A stretch of 64,000 nucleotides of DNA from Citrobacter braakii (GCF_002075345.1 NZ_NAEW01000001.1:682001-746000), one strand, 5' to 3'. Counted from the first letter of the stretch, positions 47,033-57,004 are shown. Notes: a model not told the origin generated them from the letters alone. Program-made: numbers and translations.

Positions 47033-48607
47033 ATGAAAGCCATGCGCTTTATTCGTGGTGTGTTGTTGCTGACGTGGCTTTTGCCGTGGATAGCGCAGGC
47101 CGCAGATGCCGATACCTTTACCGCCGCCAACCGGACTCAGCAGGCCGCCTTGCTAGAACAATGGTCGGTAAAACCCGACGTTCAACGCTTGCCGGTGCTC
47201 AAAGCGCTGAGTGATGAGAACCTGCTGACAGATAACGCGAAAAACGCGTTCATCATGAACGGGTCGCACGTACAACCGCTAGGAACGGCGGCAGGTCCGA
47301 ACGGCGAGCTAAAAAAAATCCGCCTGACTAACCGTCTGCGTAATCTGGTTGCCGGAACCTTGGCCGTCCACCAGCTCTTAAGTGACAGTGTCACGCAAAG
47401 GAGCGGGGCAGCGCGTACATTACAGCGTGAGGCCCAGCCGGGGATGCTGCCGTTTTTGCAGCAACGACTGGCCCAGGAGCCCGATGCTGACGTGAAATCC
47501 TTACTGGCTATTGCACTGGCAAACCTGCAACTGACCAGCACCTCGCCTGAGATCAGACGTCAGGCAATCGAACTGCTAGGGGCGTCGAACGATCCTGAAA
47601 CCCAGGCGCGCCTGCAGCCATTCACCCATGCTGAACATGAACCTGATGCCCGCGTTCGTGCTGCCGCTGACGAAAGCCTGAATGCCATCGCGCATCGCAT
47701 GAAGGTTGGCGATCTTCTTGGACAGGCATTTATGGGATTGTCGCTGGGCTCCATTTTGCTGCTGGCGGCATTGGGTCTGGCGATAACCTACGGCTTACTT
47801 GGCGTCATTAATATGGCGCATGGTGAGATGTTAATGCTCGGCGCTTACGGTACCTGGATGGTGCAACAGCTGATGGGCCAGTTTTTCCCGCAATGGTTGG
47901 CCTGGTATCCGGTTATTGCGCTTCCGGTCGCCTTTTTGCTTACTGCTGGGGTTGGAATGCTACTCGAGCGCGGAGTGATCCGCCATTTATACGGGCGTCC
48001 GCTCGAAACCCTGCTGGCAACGTGGGGGATCAGTCTGATGCTTATCCAGTTGGTGCGTATGTCCTTCGGCGCGCAAAACCTTGAAGTCGCAAATCCGGAA
48101 TGGCTTTCCGGGGGCATTCAGGTTTATGCCAATCTGATTTTGCCGTGGAACCGAATTGTGGTGCTTGGCTTTGCCATTCTGGTGCTGTTCTTCACCTGGC
48201 TGTTGTTGAATAAAACCCGTCTCGGACTGCGCGTACGTGCGGTGACGCAAAATCGCAATATGGCGGCCTGCTGCGGCGTACCTACCGGACGAGTGGATAT
48301 GCTGGCCTTTGGTCTTGGTTCAGGGATTGCCGGACTGGGGGGCGTAGCGCTCTCGCAGTTAGGCAACGTAGGACCGGAGCTGGGGCAAAGCTACATTATC
48401 GATTCGTTTCTGGTGGTGGTGCTGGGCGGCGTGGGACAACTCGCGGGGAGTGTAGCCGCTGCGTTTGGGCTTGGGATCTTCAACAAAATTCTTGAGCCAC
48501 AGGTGGGAGCGGTTCTCGGTAAGATTATGATTCTGGTGCTGATTATTTTGTTTATTCAGAAACGTCCTCAGGGGCTGTTCGCGTTGAAAGGGAGGGTTAT
48601 TGACTGA
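47033..48607 (+). CDS. urtB: Urea ABC transporter permease UrtB
   Basis: 524 residues from ATG 47033 (TGGAG seven bases upstream); an overlapping longer frame from inside urtA is rejected. N-terminal signal-like helix, a roughly 200-residue extracytoplasmic region typical of UrtB, then a LivH-type permease domain (YGLLGVINMAHGEMLMLGAYG; ARAVTQNR-like loop RVRAVTQNRNMAACCG). Its stop overlaps the urtC start. Confidence 0.93.
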   Translation: MKAMRFIRGVLLLTWLLPWIAQAADADTFTAANRTQQAALLEQWSVKPDVQRLPVLKALSDENLLTDNAKNAFIMNGSHVQPLGTAAGPNGELKKIRLTNRLRNLVAGTLAVHQLLSDSVTQRSGAARTLQREAQPGMLPFLQQRLAQEPDADVKSLLAIALANLQLTSTSPEIRRQAIELLGASNDPETQARLQPFTHAEHEPDARVRAAADESLNAIAHRMKVGDLLGQAFMGLSLGSILLLAALGLAITYGLLGVINMAHGEMLMLGAYGTWMVQQLMGQFFPQWLAWYPVIALPVAFLLTAGVGMLLERGVIRHLYGRPLETLLATWGISLMLIQLVRMSFGAQNLEVANPEWLSGGIQVYANLILPWNRIVVLGFAILVLFFTWLLLNKTRLGLRVRAVTQNRNMAACCGVPTGRVDMLAFGLGSGIAGLGGVALSQLGNVGPELGQSYIIDSFLVVVLGGVGQLAGSVAAAFGLGIFNKILEPQVGAVLGKIMILVLIILFIQKRPQGLFALKGRVID

Positions 48608-49680
48608 TGACGATGCCAATGACATTAACGCTGGCGCGTAAAGCGCCACGCGCGACACGCGTCCTGGGGCTGGGTTTACTGCTGGCGCTGATTATTCTGC
48701 CGTTTCTGGCGCTGTTACCTGCGGATCATCCGCTGGCCATATCGGTGTGGACATTGACTCTGGCCGGGAAAATTCTCTGCTATGCCATTGTGGCGGTGGC
48801 ACTGGATCTGGTGTGGGGCTATGCGGGAATGCTCTCGCTGGGCCACGGTATTTTCTTTGCGCTGGGGGGATATGCGATGGGAATGTATCTGATGCGCCAG
48901 GCTTCCGGCGAAGGATTACCGGCCTTTATGTCGTTTCTGTCGTGGACCGAGCTGCCCTGGTTTTGGTGGGGAACGCAACATTTTATCTGGGCGATGTTGC
49001 TGGTTGTGCTGGTGCCGGGCCTGCTGGCGCTGGTATTTGGCTGGTTTGCCTTCCGTTCAAAAATCAAAGGGGTCTATTTCTCCATCATGACTCAGGCCCT
49101 GACTTTCGCCGGAATGTTACTGTTTTTCCGCAACGAAACCGGCTTTGGGGGAAATAACGGTTTTACCGGTTTTACCACCATTCTGGGATTTCCGGTGACC
49201 GCGACCTCAACCCGTATCGCGCTGTTTCTGGCGACGGTCATACTGCTGGTGCTGGCAATATGGCTGGGACTGGCGCTGGCCCGCAGTAAGTTTGGTCGAA
49301 TTCTCACTGCCGTGCGCGACGCCGAGAACCGTCTGATGTTCTGTGGTTACGATCCGAAAGGTTTCAAGCTGCTGGTGTGGACGCTTTCCGCCGTGCTGTG
49401 CGGCCTGGCGGGGGCGTTGTATGTTCCGCAGGTGGGAATCATTAACCCCAGCGAAATGTCGCCGACCAACTCGATAGAAGCGGCGATTTGGGTTGCCCTC
49501 GGCGGGCGTGGAACCCTGATTGGCCCGGTATTTGGCGCCGTACTGGTGAACGGCGCTAAAAGCCTGTTTACCGTCATTATGCCGGAATACTGGCAACTGT
49601 TTCTTGGCCTGATCTTTATTGGCGTTACGTTGTTTTTACCTCGTGGTGTGATGGGTCTGTTTCGCAAGGGAGACAAATAA
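48607..49680 (+). CDS. urtC: Urea ABC transporter permease UrtC
   Basis: 357 residues, LivM-type permease with about ten helices (LDLVWGYAGMLSLGHGIFFALGG). Start ATG 48607 overlaps the urtB TGA, and its own TAA overlaps the urtD ATG: tight translational coupling. Confidence 0.93.
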   Translation: MTMPMTLTLARKAPRATRVLGLGLLLALIILPFLALLPADHPLAISVWTLTLAGKILCYAIVAVALDLVWGYAGMLSLGHGIFFALGGYAMGMYLMRQASGEGLPAFMSFLSWTELPWFWWGTQHFIWAMLLVVLVPGLLALVFGWFAFRSKIKGVYFSIMTQALTFAGMLLFFRNETGFGGNNGFTGFTTILGFPVTATSTRIALFLATVILLVLAIWLGLALARSKFGRILTAVRDAENRLMFCGYDPKGFKLLVWTLSAVLCGLAGALYVPQVGIINPSEMSPTNSIEAAIWVALGGRGTLIGPVFGAVLVNGAKSLFTVIMPEYWQLFLGLIFIGVTLFLPRGVMGLFRKGDK

Positions 49681-50477
49681 TGCAGCCAGATGAAGGGCTT
49701 TTTACTCGCCAGATGCCAGGCGATCGGTTTCGCAACCAAACGGACCCGGTGCTCCAGCTGGAAAAAATTAACGTTAACTTCGATGGCTTCCAGGCGTTAA
49801 CGGATCTCACGCTCAATATTGGCGTTGGGGAACTGCGTTGCATCATTGGTCCCAACGGTGCCGGAAAAACGACGCTAATGGATGTTATTACCGGCAAAAC
49901 CAGGCCGCAAAGTGGTCGGGCGATATACGATCAGTCGACCGATTTAACAACGCTGGACCCCATCGCCATTGCACGTCAGGGGATTGGGCGGAAATTTCAG
50001 AAACCCACGGTATTTGAAGCGTTAACGGTAGAGGAGAATCTGGAGCTGGCGCTGAAAAGCGATAAATCTGTCTGGGGTTCTTTACGGGCGCGCCTCACGG
50101 GCGAACAACGGGATCGTATAGATGAAATACTGGCGCTGTTGCGGCTGGGCAACGAGCGGGTCCGCCGCGCCGGGCTGCTTTCTCACGGGCAAAAACAGTT
50201 TCTCGAAATTGGCATGCTGTTGGTACAGGAGCCGCATTTACTGCTGCTGGATGAACCCGCGGCGGGCATGACGGATGCGGAGACGGAATACACTGCGGAG
50301 CTGTTTCGTAAGCTTGCCGGGAAGCACTCGCTGATGGTTGTTGAGCACGATATGGGATTTGTCGAAACCATTGCCGATCGCGTCACGGTCTTACACCAGG
50401 GACGCGTTCTGGCTCAGGGAAGTCTGCGCGAAGTGCAGGCCAACGAGCAGGTTATTGAAGTTTATCTCGGGCGTTAA
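49680..50477 (+). CDS. urtD: Urea ABC transporter ATPase UrtD
   Basis: 265 residues, LivG-type ATPase. Walker A GPNGAGKTT at 57-65, signature-region LLSHGQKQFLEIGM, Walker B LLLLDEPAAGM, H-loop VEHDMGF. The signature reads LSHGQ rather than LSGGQ, as is common in UrtD. About 20 extra N-terminal residues precede the ATPase fold. Confidence 0.93.
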   Translation: MQPDEGLFTRQMPGDRFRNQTDPVLQLEKINVNFDGFQALTDLTLNIGVGELRCIIGPNGAGKTTLMDVITGKTRPQSGRAIYDQSTDLTTLDPIAIARQGIGRKFQKPTVFEALTVEENLELALKSDKSVWGSLRARLTGEQRDRIDEILALLRLGNERVRRAGLLSHGQKQFLEIGMLLVQEPHLLLLDEPAAGMTDAETEYTAELFRKLAGKHSLMVVEHDMGFVETIADRVTVLHQGRVLAQGSLREVQANEQVIEVYLGR

Positions 50478-50486
50478 GGAGCACAG

Positions 50487-51185
50487 ATGCTGCAGGTGAA
50501 AGAACTGAATCAATATTATGGTGGCAGCCATATTCTGCGAGGTGTGAACTTTGAGGCGCGTATCGGCGAGGTGACATGTCTGCTGGGGCGTAACGGCGTG
50601 GGGAAAACGACGCTTCTGAAGTGCCTGATGGGGCTTATTCCTGCCCGCAGCGGGAGTGTGCTCTGGCAGGAGAAAAATGTCACTCACTGGAAGCCGCATC
50701 AGCGGGTCAGGGCCGGTGTGGCGTATGTACCACAGGGTCGCGATATTTTCCCGCGTCTGACGGTAGAAGAGAACCTGCTGCTCGGCCTTTCCCGTTTTTC
50801 AGCACAGGAGGCCAGACGTGTGCCGGATGATATCTATGCGCTCTTTCCGGTTCTACAGGAGATGAAACATCGGCGGGGCGGAGATTTGTCCGGCGGGCAA
50901 CAGCAGCAACTGGCGATTGGACGAGCGCTGGCCAGTCGCCCGCAGTTGTTGATCCTCGATGAGCCCACGGAGGGGATCCAGCCGTCAGTGATTAAAGAAA
51001 TTGGGCAGGTGATTTCTCAACTGGCGCACCGGGGTGACATGGCCATTTTGCTGGTGGAGCAGTTCTATGATTTTGCGCAGCAACTGGCCGACAAATACTT
51101 ACTCATGTCGCGAGGCAGCATTATTCAAAGCGGTGACGGTAAAAATATGGAATCCGAAGGCGTTCGAGGGCTGGTCGCCATTTGA
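50487..51185 (+). CDS. urtE: Urea ABC transporter ATPase UrtE
   Basis: 232 residues, LivF-type ATPase. Walker A GRNGVGKTT at 34-42, signature LSGGQQQQLAIGRAL, Walker B LLILDEPTEGIQ. AAGGAG before ATG 50487. Last gene of the operon; no urease structural or accessory genes follow. Confidence 0.93.
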   Translation: MLQVKELNQYYGGSHILRGVNFEARIGEVTCLLGRNGVGKTTLLKCLMGLIPARSGSVLWQEKNVTHWKPHQRVRAGVAYVPQGRDIFPRLTVEENLLLGLSRFSAQEARRVPDDIYALFPVLQEMKHRRGGDLSGGQQQQLAIGRALASRPQLLILDEPTEGIQPSVIKEIGQVISQLAHRGDMAILLVEQFYDFAQQLADKYLLMSRGSIIQSGDGKNMESEGVRGLVAI

Positions 51186-51188
51186 GAT

Positions 51189-51219
51189 TCGCGACAGAGC
51201 GGCTTTGGCTCTGTCGCGA
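51189..51219. terminator. Bidirectional hairpin urtE/ydeE
   Basis: TCGCGACAGAGC (51189-51200) and GCTCTGTCGCGA (51208-51219) form a perfect 12-bp stem with loop GGCTTTG between the two convergent stops. Confidence 0.78.
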
Positions 51220-51225
51220 TCATCA

Positions 51226-52413
51226 TTAGCAGACCGCCGTCTGGCCCCAGGGTTTGGCGCGCATGCCTTTTATCATTAGCGCCCAGGCAAGAACGATCGC
51301 CACCATCAGCGCCACAAACAGCGACCACGGCGGCAATGTGGTTAAAATGACGCCGCTGACTAATGGGTTTACCGCTGCGCCCAACCAGCCTAACGACTGG
51401 GCGGAAAAATAGCTGGCTTTCATTCCTGCAGGCGCGATGTTGTCGATGAGCATGTATTCACCCGGTGCGTAAATGACTTCGCCGATAGTGAAAAAGGCCG
51501 CAGAAATGCCCCATAACACCAGGTTGTTGCCGGAGAAGGTAAAGCCAACCAGACCGACCACAAAGAACAGCGTGCCTACAGTCATTAGCGGGCGGATATT
51601 GGTGGCGGTGAGCCTGCGCCCGAGGGCATATTGCAGTGATACCACAATGGCGGCGTTAACAGGCAGGACGACTGCCACCACTTTCTCGGCAAAATCGCCG
51701 TCTGCAACCACCATAACGTATTGCGAAATACAGGACGCAAAGGCACCACCAACGAATGACGCCAAAAATGCTGACAGCGTAAACCAGAATAATGCTCTGT
51801 CGCGCAGCAGTACCGAGGGGGACCAAACTGCGGCGTTCAAACCTTCTGATGCTGCTGGTGAACGTTTTACCCAGGTCTGGATAAACACCAGAGGGAGTGC
51901 TGAACATGCAGCAGCGAGCCAGAACGGCAGGTTAATGCTTTGCATCACCAGTAGCGTGCCCAGCGGTGGGCCTACGGTCCAGCCGATGTTCAGCACGGTA
52001 TAGTTAAGCGAGAAAATTTTTGTCTTGTTGGTCGCCGAGAGATTATCGGCAAACCAGGCTTTCAGCACCGTGGCGAAGACGGAGTAGGCGCAGTTGATCA
52101 GGGCAAAGAGCAAAACCACTACCACTACGTTATGCACCAGTGGAATAGCAATAAAGCCAGAGGCAAAGCCGCAGATAGCCAGCAGCATATAGCGTTTTTT
52201 ATCAAACTTGTCGGCCAGAATACCAAAGCCAAGGCTGAACACGACGCCAATGGTCAGTGCGACCGTCATCGCATAACCGATCAGGTCGACGCTCAGATTG
52301 TACTGTCGGCTGAGGTAGATCGTCATAAAGGGCAGCGTGGCACCACGCCCAATCGTTAATAACAATGATGACGCGAGTAACGCGAGAGTGGACCTTCTCA
52401 GAGAGATATTCAT
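51226..52413 (-). CDS. ydeE: MFS exporter YdeE
   Basis: 395 residues from ATG 52413 (E. coli start MNxSLRRST). Twelve helices, motif A GILADKFDKKRYM. Overexpression in E. coli exports dipeptides and certain sugars; physiological substrate uncertain. Divergent from eamA. The product strongly resembles E. coli YdeE. Confidence 0.93.
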   Translation of the reverse strand: MNISLRRSTLALLASSLLLTIGRGATLPFMTIYLSRQYNLSVDLIGYAMTVALTIGVVFSLGFGILADKFDKKRYMLLAICGFASGFIAIPLVHNVVVVVLLFALINCAYSVFATVLKAWFADNLSATNKTKIFSLNYTVLNIGWTVGPPLGTLLVMQSINLPFWLAAACSALPLVFIQTWVKRSPAASEGLNAAVWSPSVLLRDRALFWFTLSAFLASFVGGAFASCISQYVMVVADGDFAEKVVAVVLPVNAAIVVSLQYALGRRLTATNIRPLMTVGTLFFVVGLVGFTFSGNNLVLWGISAAFFTIGEVIYAPGEYMLIDNIAPAGMKASYFSAQSLGWLGAAVNPLVSGVILTTLPPWSLFVALMVAIVLAWALMIKGMRAKPWGQTAVC

Positions 52414-52611
52414 TTTCCTGCCCGACAATGCATGTTGTTATGTTTTTTTTAGATATCAGAAACAAATAGCATGCTAAAAGTGTGATGTACACTCAATAAG
52501 TTGTCCGAAAATGCCCTGTGTGGCCTACCTGAATTAATGATCTGTTACGGCACAACGATTTCCGTTACTTTAATTTGTTTACAAAAATTTAATATTCGCA
52601 GGGGCGGTGGT

Positions 52612-53511
52612 ATGTCGCGTAAAGACGGGTTATTAGCGTTACTGGTCGTTGTGGTTTGGGGGCTGAACTTTGTCGTCATCAAAGTGGGGCTACACAATAT
52701 GCCACCCTTAATGCTGGCTGGGTTGCGTTTTTTACTGGTGGCATTTCCGGCGATTTTCTTTGTTGCCCGGCCGAAAATTCCGCTTTCACTGCTGCTCGGC
52801 TATGGGCTGACCATCAGTTTTGGGCAGTTCGCGTTTCTCTTTAGCGCCATCAAATTCGGTATGCCTGCCGGGTTAGCTTCTCTGGTATTACAGGCTCAGG
52901 CGTTTTTCACCATCATTCTGGGGGCATTCGCCTTTGGTGAACGTCTGCAAGGTAAACAACGGGTAGGAATCGCGCTGGCCATATTTGGCGTGCTGGTGCT
53001 GATTGAGGCCAGTCTCAACGGACAGCATGTTGGCATGCTCGGTTTTATGCTGACGCTGGCGGCGGCGCTAAGCTGGGCCAGCGGTAATATCTTTAATAAA
53101 AAAATCATGCAGCATACGTCACGCCCGGCCGTGATGTCGTTAGTGGTATGGAGTGCGTTGATTCCTGTTGTCCCATTCTTCCTCACCTCAATACTTCTCG
53201 ATGGCCCAACGCAAATTATCCAAAGTCTGGTGGCGATAGATATGACCACCATTCTGTCACTGGTTTATCTGGCGTTTGTGGCGACCATTGTGGGTTATGG
53301 CATCTGGGGATCTTTACTCGGGCGTTATGAAACCTGGCGTGTCGCGCCGTTGTCGCTGTTGGTGCCGGTTGTTGGACTGGCGAGCGCGGCCGTGCTGCTG
53401 GATGAAACGCTTACCGGATTACAACTGCTCGGTGCGCTGCTGATCATGGCAGGATTGTACATTAATGTGTTTGGCTTTCGGTTGCGTAAGACTGCGCAGG
53501 CGAGAGGGTAA
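52612..53511 (+). CDS. eamA: Cysteine/O-acetylserine exporter EamA (YdeD)
   Basis: 299 residues, ten helices in two EamA (DMT) repeats; start MSRKDGLLALLVVVVWGLNF at ATG 52612 preceded by AGGGGCGG. Exports cysteine-pathway metabolites in E. coli. An upstream in-frame extension from 52501 has no ribosome site. Confidence 0.94.
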   Translation: MSRKDGLLALLVVVVWGLNFVVIKVGLHNMPPLMLAGLRFLLVAFPAIFFVARPKIPLSLLLGYGLTISFGQFAFLFSAIKFGMPAGLASLVLQAQAFFTIILGAFAFGERLQGKQRVGIALAIFGVLVLIEASLNGQHVGMLGFMLTLAAALSWASGNIFNKKIMQHTSRPAVMSLVVWSALIPVVPFFLTSILLDGPTQIIQSLVAIDMTTILSLVYLAFVATIVGYGIWGSLLGRYETWRVAPLSLLVPVVGLASAAVLLDETLTGLQLLGALLIMAGLYINVFGFRLRKTAQARG

Positions 53512-53517
53512 AAAAAA

Positions 53518-53535
53518 GCCCCGCAGTGACGGGGC
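53518..53535 (-). terminator. marRAB terminator
   Basis: GCCCCG (53518-53523) pairs with CGGGGC (53530-53535); on the minus strand a run of seven or more T follows. Ends the marRAB transcript. Confidence 0.85.
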
Positions 53536-53542
53536 AAAAAAA

Positions 53543-53761
53543 TTACAGGTTGCGCATATTGTAATAAGGCACACCTAATTCGTCGGATTTGTCGCTGCCT
53601 GCACCCATATGATTAAAATCGAACGGGGACCGATCGTGCGCAGGCGGCATAATCATCGCGTCACGACTGTTTTGTGTGGCAGGCTGCGCGGTCTGTTCCG
53701 CCATGCTCTGGCCTGAAACAACATACAGCAGGGCCAGCATCGCATAAGACAGAAGTTTCAT
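53543..53761 (-). CDS. marB: Periplasmic protein MarB
   Basis: 72 residues, signal peptide ending ...QSMA, conserved C-terminal SPFDFNHMGAGSDKSDELGVPYYN. MarB lowers marRA expression by an unclear, indirect route. 30 bases after marA. Confidence 0.93.
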   Translation of the reverse strand: MKLLSYAMLALLYVVSGQSMAEQTAQPATQNSRDAMIMPPAHDRSPFDFNHMGAGSDKSDELGVPYYNMRNL

Positions 53762-53791
53762 GATTTCCTCGGTTACGTCGTTAACTGGCGA

Positions 53792-54175
53792 TTAGCAATT
53801 ACATTGATTGAGTGGCAGCAAATAGCGTGATTCGCCGTGCATATTCGTCATACGGTATTTATGCGGCGGAACATCAAAATAGTTTTTGAATGTCCGGGTC
53901 AGCGTTTGCTGGGACTCAAAGCCGTAACGCTCCGCCAGATAAAGGATCGGCTCGTTACTCTCTTTTAATTTTTGCGCTATTTCAGTCATTTTACGGCTAC
54001 GGATGTATTGACCCAGTGAATGACCGGTTTCTTTTTTAAACATCCGTTGCAGGTGCCATTTGGAGTAACCTGAACGCTCTGACACCTTTTCCAGCGAGAG
54101 CGGCGATTCAAGGTTATTTTCGATCCAGTCCAAAATGCTATGAATAGTGATTGTGTCAGTATTGCGTCTGGACAT
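53792..54175 (-). CDS. marA: AraC-family activator MarA
   Basis: 127 residues from ATG 54175, with GAGG seven bases upstream; ATG 54181 is too close to it. Two helix-turn-helix motifs ([41 protein letters not shown]). Activates the mar/sox/rob regulon, including efflux and micF. Nearly identical to E. coli, differing mainly in the last 15 residues. Confidence 0.97.
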   Translation of the reverse strand: MSRRNTDTITIHSILDWIENNLESPLSLEKVSERSGYSKWHLQRMFKKETGHSLGQYIRSRKMTEIAQKLKESNEPILYLAERYGFESQQTLTRTFKNYFDVPPHKYRMTNMHGESRYLLPLNQCNC

Positions 54176-54193
54176 CGTCATACCTCTTTCTGT

Positions 54194-54628
54194 TTACGGC
54201 AGGATTTTCTTCAGCAAATGCTCAAGCGTGGTCACTTCATCCGCCGTTAAGTTTTTTGTTAGTTCCTGGTGCAGGTCTTGCCCTACTAATTGATGACACT
54301 GCTCGCAAATTGCCGCGCCATGCTCGGTGAGTTTCACCAGCACGCCTCGCTTGTCATGTGGATTCGGAAGCCTTTCTATCCAGCCTTTACAGGCCAGCCT
54401 GTCCAGCATCCGCGTCAGGGCGCCGAGATCGACAGACAGCACTTTTTTCAATTCGACAGGGGTAATACACACCGCGCAACGGATGGAGCAGAGCACCTTG
54501 AACTGCGATGCCGTGATATCCAGCGGTGACAGATAGTCGTTTAGCAAACGATCTTTTTTCTGATTAACCATGTAGATCAAACGACCCAGTGGGATGATTT
54601 CGTTGAACAGATCACTGGTGCTTTTCAC
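54194..54628 (-). CDS. marR: Repressor MarR
   Basis: 144 residues, starting at GTG 54628 as in E. coli. Winged-helix with ITPVELKKVLSVDLGALTRMLDRL; Cys47, Cys51, Cys54, Cys80, Cys108 and Cys111 present, including Cys80, the copper-oxidation sensor. No sign of damage, so the locus should be inducible. Confidence 0.97.
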   Translation of the reverse strand: MKSTSDLFNEIIPLGRLIYMVNQKKDRLLNDYLSPLDITASQFKVLCSIRCAVCITPVELKKVLSVDLGALTRMLDRLACKGWIERLPNPHDKRGVLVKLTEHGAAICEQCHQLVGQDLHQELTKNLTADEVTTLEHLLKKILP

Positions 54629-54633
54629 AATGG

Positions 54634-54645
54634 TTGCCCTGGCAA
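54634..54645. promoter_or_regulatory. marO site II (MarR operator)
   Basis: TTGCCCTGGCAA, palindromic, just before the marR GTG; corresponds to E. coli site II (TTGCCAGGGCAA on the marR strand). Confidence 0.85.
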
Positions 54646-54662
54646 GTAGTTAGTCACGGCTG

Positions 54663-54691
54663 ATATTATTGCTTAGGCAAATATAAGTCAA
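54663..54691 (-). promoter_or_regulatory. marRAB promoter with MarR site I
   Basis: On the minus strand TTGACT (54691-54686), 17 bases, TAATAT (54668-54663). The palindrome TTGCCTAAGCAA (54680-54669) lies between the hexamers and is MarR site I, so binding blocks RNA polymerase. Confidence 0.85.
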
Positions 54692-54707
54692 ATGAATGGG
54701 TCAGCAA

Positions 54708-54727
54708 ATGCCACGTTTTGCTAAATC
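54708..54727 (-). promoter_or_regulatory. marbox (MarA/SoxS/Rob site)
   Basis: On the minus strand GATTTAGCAAAACGTGGCAT, identical to the E. coli mar promoter marbox as I recall it, just upstream of the -35. It mediates autoactivation. Confidence 0.88.
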
Positions 54728-54885
54728 ATCGGACTCAATATCTGGCGAGTGGAATTTTAACGGTTTGAAAATTATGGTTTATACGTGCGGATGAAAAATG
54801 AATCCTTACACCGCGAAAATGGCTTATCTCCCGGATTTCACCGTATACTTGCCGTTGACGATTAACGCACAGGAAAGATGACATT

Positions 54886-55551
54886 ATGATGGACTTGTTT
54901 AAAGCAATAGGACTGGGGCTGGTAGTCCTGTTACCGTTGGCAAACCCGTTAACCACCGTGGCGTTGTTCCTCGGCCTTGCCGGCAACATGAACAGCGCAG
55001 AGCGTAACCGTCAGTCACTCATGGCGTCCGTTTACGTGTTTGCCATCATGATGGTGGCGTATTATGCCGGACAACTGGTGATGAATACCTTCGGGATTTC
55101 GATTCCCGGGTTACGTATCGCGGGCGGGTTAATCGTTGCGTTTATCGGCTTTCGAATGTTGTTTCCACAGCAGAAGGCACATGACTCTCCGGAAGCGAGA
55201 AGCAAATCAGAAGAACTGGAAGATGAACCGACTGCCAATATTGCATTTGTTCCGCTGGCCATGCCAAGCACCGCGGGTCCGGGTACGATTGCAATGATCA
55301 TCAGCTCGGCGTCCACCGTGCGACATGGGGCTGAGTTTCCGGACTGGGTGATAATGGTCGCACCGCCGATTATTTTTGCCGTGGTCGGGGTTATCCTGTG
55401 GGGCTGTTTACGCAGTTCTGGCGGGATCATGCGCCTGGTCGGCAAAGGCGGTATTGAGGCGATCTCCCGACTGATGGGCTTCCTGCTGGTATGTATGGGC
55501 GTGCAGTTTATTATTAACGGCGTGCTGGAAATCATTAAAACTTACGCTTAA
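54886..55551 (+). CDS. marC: MarC-family inner-membrane protein
   Basis: 221 residues, six helices, nearly identical to E. coli MarC. Despite its name it is not needed for multidrug resistance; function unknown. Divergent from marRAB. Confidence 0.95.
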   Translation: MMDLFKAIGLGLVVLLPLANPLTTVALFLGLAGNMNSAERNRQSLMASVYVFAIMMVAYYAGQLVMNTFGISIPGLRIAGGLIVAFIGFRMLFPQQKAHDSPEARSKSEELEDEPTANIAFVPLAMPSTAGPGTIAMIISSASTVRHGAEFPDWVIMVAPPIIFAVVGVILWGCLRSSGGIMRLVGKGGIEAISRLMGFLLVCMGVQFIINGVLEIIKTYA

Positions 55552-55556
55552 AACAA

Positions 55557-55587
55557 CGTGCCCGGTATTGTCTACCGGGCACGCTTT
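55557..55587. terminator. Bidirectional terminator marC/sotB
   Basis: CGTGCCCGGTA (55557-55567) pairs with TACCGGGCACG (55573-55583), loop TTGTC, followed by CTTTTAT on the plus strand; overlaps the sotB end. Confidence 0.85.
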
Positions 55588-56783
55588 TATGAATGCTGAG
55601 GCTGCTCTTCCAGTGATACTGGCCATTTACGGAAGATAATCACCGACCATATGAACGCCACAATCGCAGGCACTGCACCTACGTAACCAATCGTAGACAT
55701 TGACCAGTGCAGACTCACCTGATTTCCCACCAGCGCGCCAGCGCCTATCCCAATATTAAAGATACCTGAGAAAAGGGCCATTGCGACGTCGGTGGCATCC
55801 GGGGCCAGCGCCAGCACTTTGACCTGCATACCCAGGCCTATCAACATAATGGCGATGCCCCAGAATATACTCAGGACGGCCAGATGCATTTCGCTGTCCG
55901 CTGCGGGCAGTAACAGCACCAGACACACCGTCAACAGGGCAATGGCGCTACTAATCAATACGGAAGCATGTTGATTACCCAGCTTGCCAAAAATGACGCT
56001 ACCGACAATACCCGCGCCACCCAGAACCAGCAGCAGCACGGTGGCAAAGTTTGCGCTCAGCCCGGCGACGGTCTGTACAAACGGTTCGATATAGCTGTAG
56101 GCCGTGTAATGCGCGGTGACCACAATCACCGTCAGCAGATACAGGCTCATCAATGCCGGACGGCGGAATAAAACCGGCAGGCTTTTTAATGAACCGGAAT
56201 GCTCACTGGGTAATTTTGGCAGGAGCTTAATCAAGCAAAGTAGGGTGACTAACGCCCCCATACCGATGGCGAAGAAGGTGGTACGCCAGCCAAAATACTG
56301 GCCAACAATGCGCCCGATAGGCAGGCCCAGCACCATCGCCAGCGCGGTGCCGGTCGCAATCAGGCTGAGAGCCTGCGCGCGTTTCCCGGCAGGAGCCAGG
56401 CGAATCGCCAGCGATGCGGTGATCGACCAGAAAATAGCGTGGGCAAAAGCAATACCGATACGACTGATCACCAGCACGGTAAAATTCCATGCCAGGAAAG
56501 AGAGAACGTGGCTGGCGATAAAAACGACAAACAGGCAGATCAGAAGTTTGCGGCGTTCTACCTGGCTGGTAAGCAGCATGAAAGGCAGCGACATCAGGGC
56601 GACAACCCAGGCGTAGATCGTCAGCATGATCCCGACCTGAGCGGTCTGCATATTAAAACTTTGTGCGATGTCGGACAACAAACCGACAGGGACAAACTCG
56701 GTGGTATTGAAAATAAAACCGGCAATGGCAAGCGTAACTACCCGAAGCCACGCGACCTTGCGGGAAACAGTGTCTGTTGTCAT
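55587..56783 (-). CDS. sotB: Sugar efflux MFS transporter SotB (YdeA)
   Basis: 398 residues, twelve helices, DHA1 family ([30 protein letters not shown]). In E. coli it exports arabinose and IPTG-like sugars. ATG 56783. Product two residues longer than the E. coli protein. Confidence 0.93.
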   Translation of the reverse strand: MTTDTVSRKVAWLRVVTLAIAGFIFNTTEFVPVGLLSDIAQSFNMQTAQVGIMLTIYAWVVALMSLPFMLLTSQVERRKLLICLFVVFIASHVLSFLAWNFTVLVISRIGIAFAHAIFWSITASLAIRLAPAGKRAQALSLIATGTALAMVLGLPIGRIVGQYFGWRTTFFAIGMGALVTLLCLIKLLPKLPSEHSGSLKSLPVLFRRPALMSLYLLTVIVVTAHYTAYSYIEPFVQTVAGLSANFATVLLLVLGGAGIVGSVIFGKLGNQHASVLISSAIALLTVCLVLLLPAADSEMHLAVLSIFWGIAIMLIGLGMQVKVLALAPDATDVAMALFSGIFNIGIGAGALVGNQVSLHWSMSTIGYVGAVPAIVAFIWSVIIFRKWPVSLEEQPQHS

Positions 56784-56929
56784 ATCAATTAGGTGGATTA
56801 GCTGCGAAAAGGTAAGGCCACGATCTTAAAACTTTTGCTGGCTAAAATACAATCATTTCGTGATGCAGATCCCATTTCATTGACTGGGTGGCAAAATTGA
56901 CTGCCGAACATTTCGCGTAATTTTAACTG

Positions 56930-56988
56930 TTTCATTATTAATGAAATTCCGGGCGTGCGAATTCACCCGGAACGCTATTTATGGCGTT
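56930..56988. other. Cluster of three inverted repeats downstream of ptrR
   Basis: TTTCATTA/TAATGAAA (56930-56946), TTCCGGG/CCCGGAA (56947-56972) and AACGC/GCGTT (56971-56988) lie next to each other past the ptrR stop. The middle and last may terminate ptrR; the AT palindrome may be an operator near sotB. Confidence 0.5.
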
Positions 56989-57004
56989 GTTTGAGAATCG
57001 CGAA

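Noticed and set aside
52501-52611. Upstream extension of eamA
   Set aside because: No ribosome site and no similarity to the E. coli protein, which starts at 52612.
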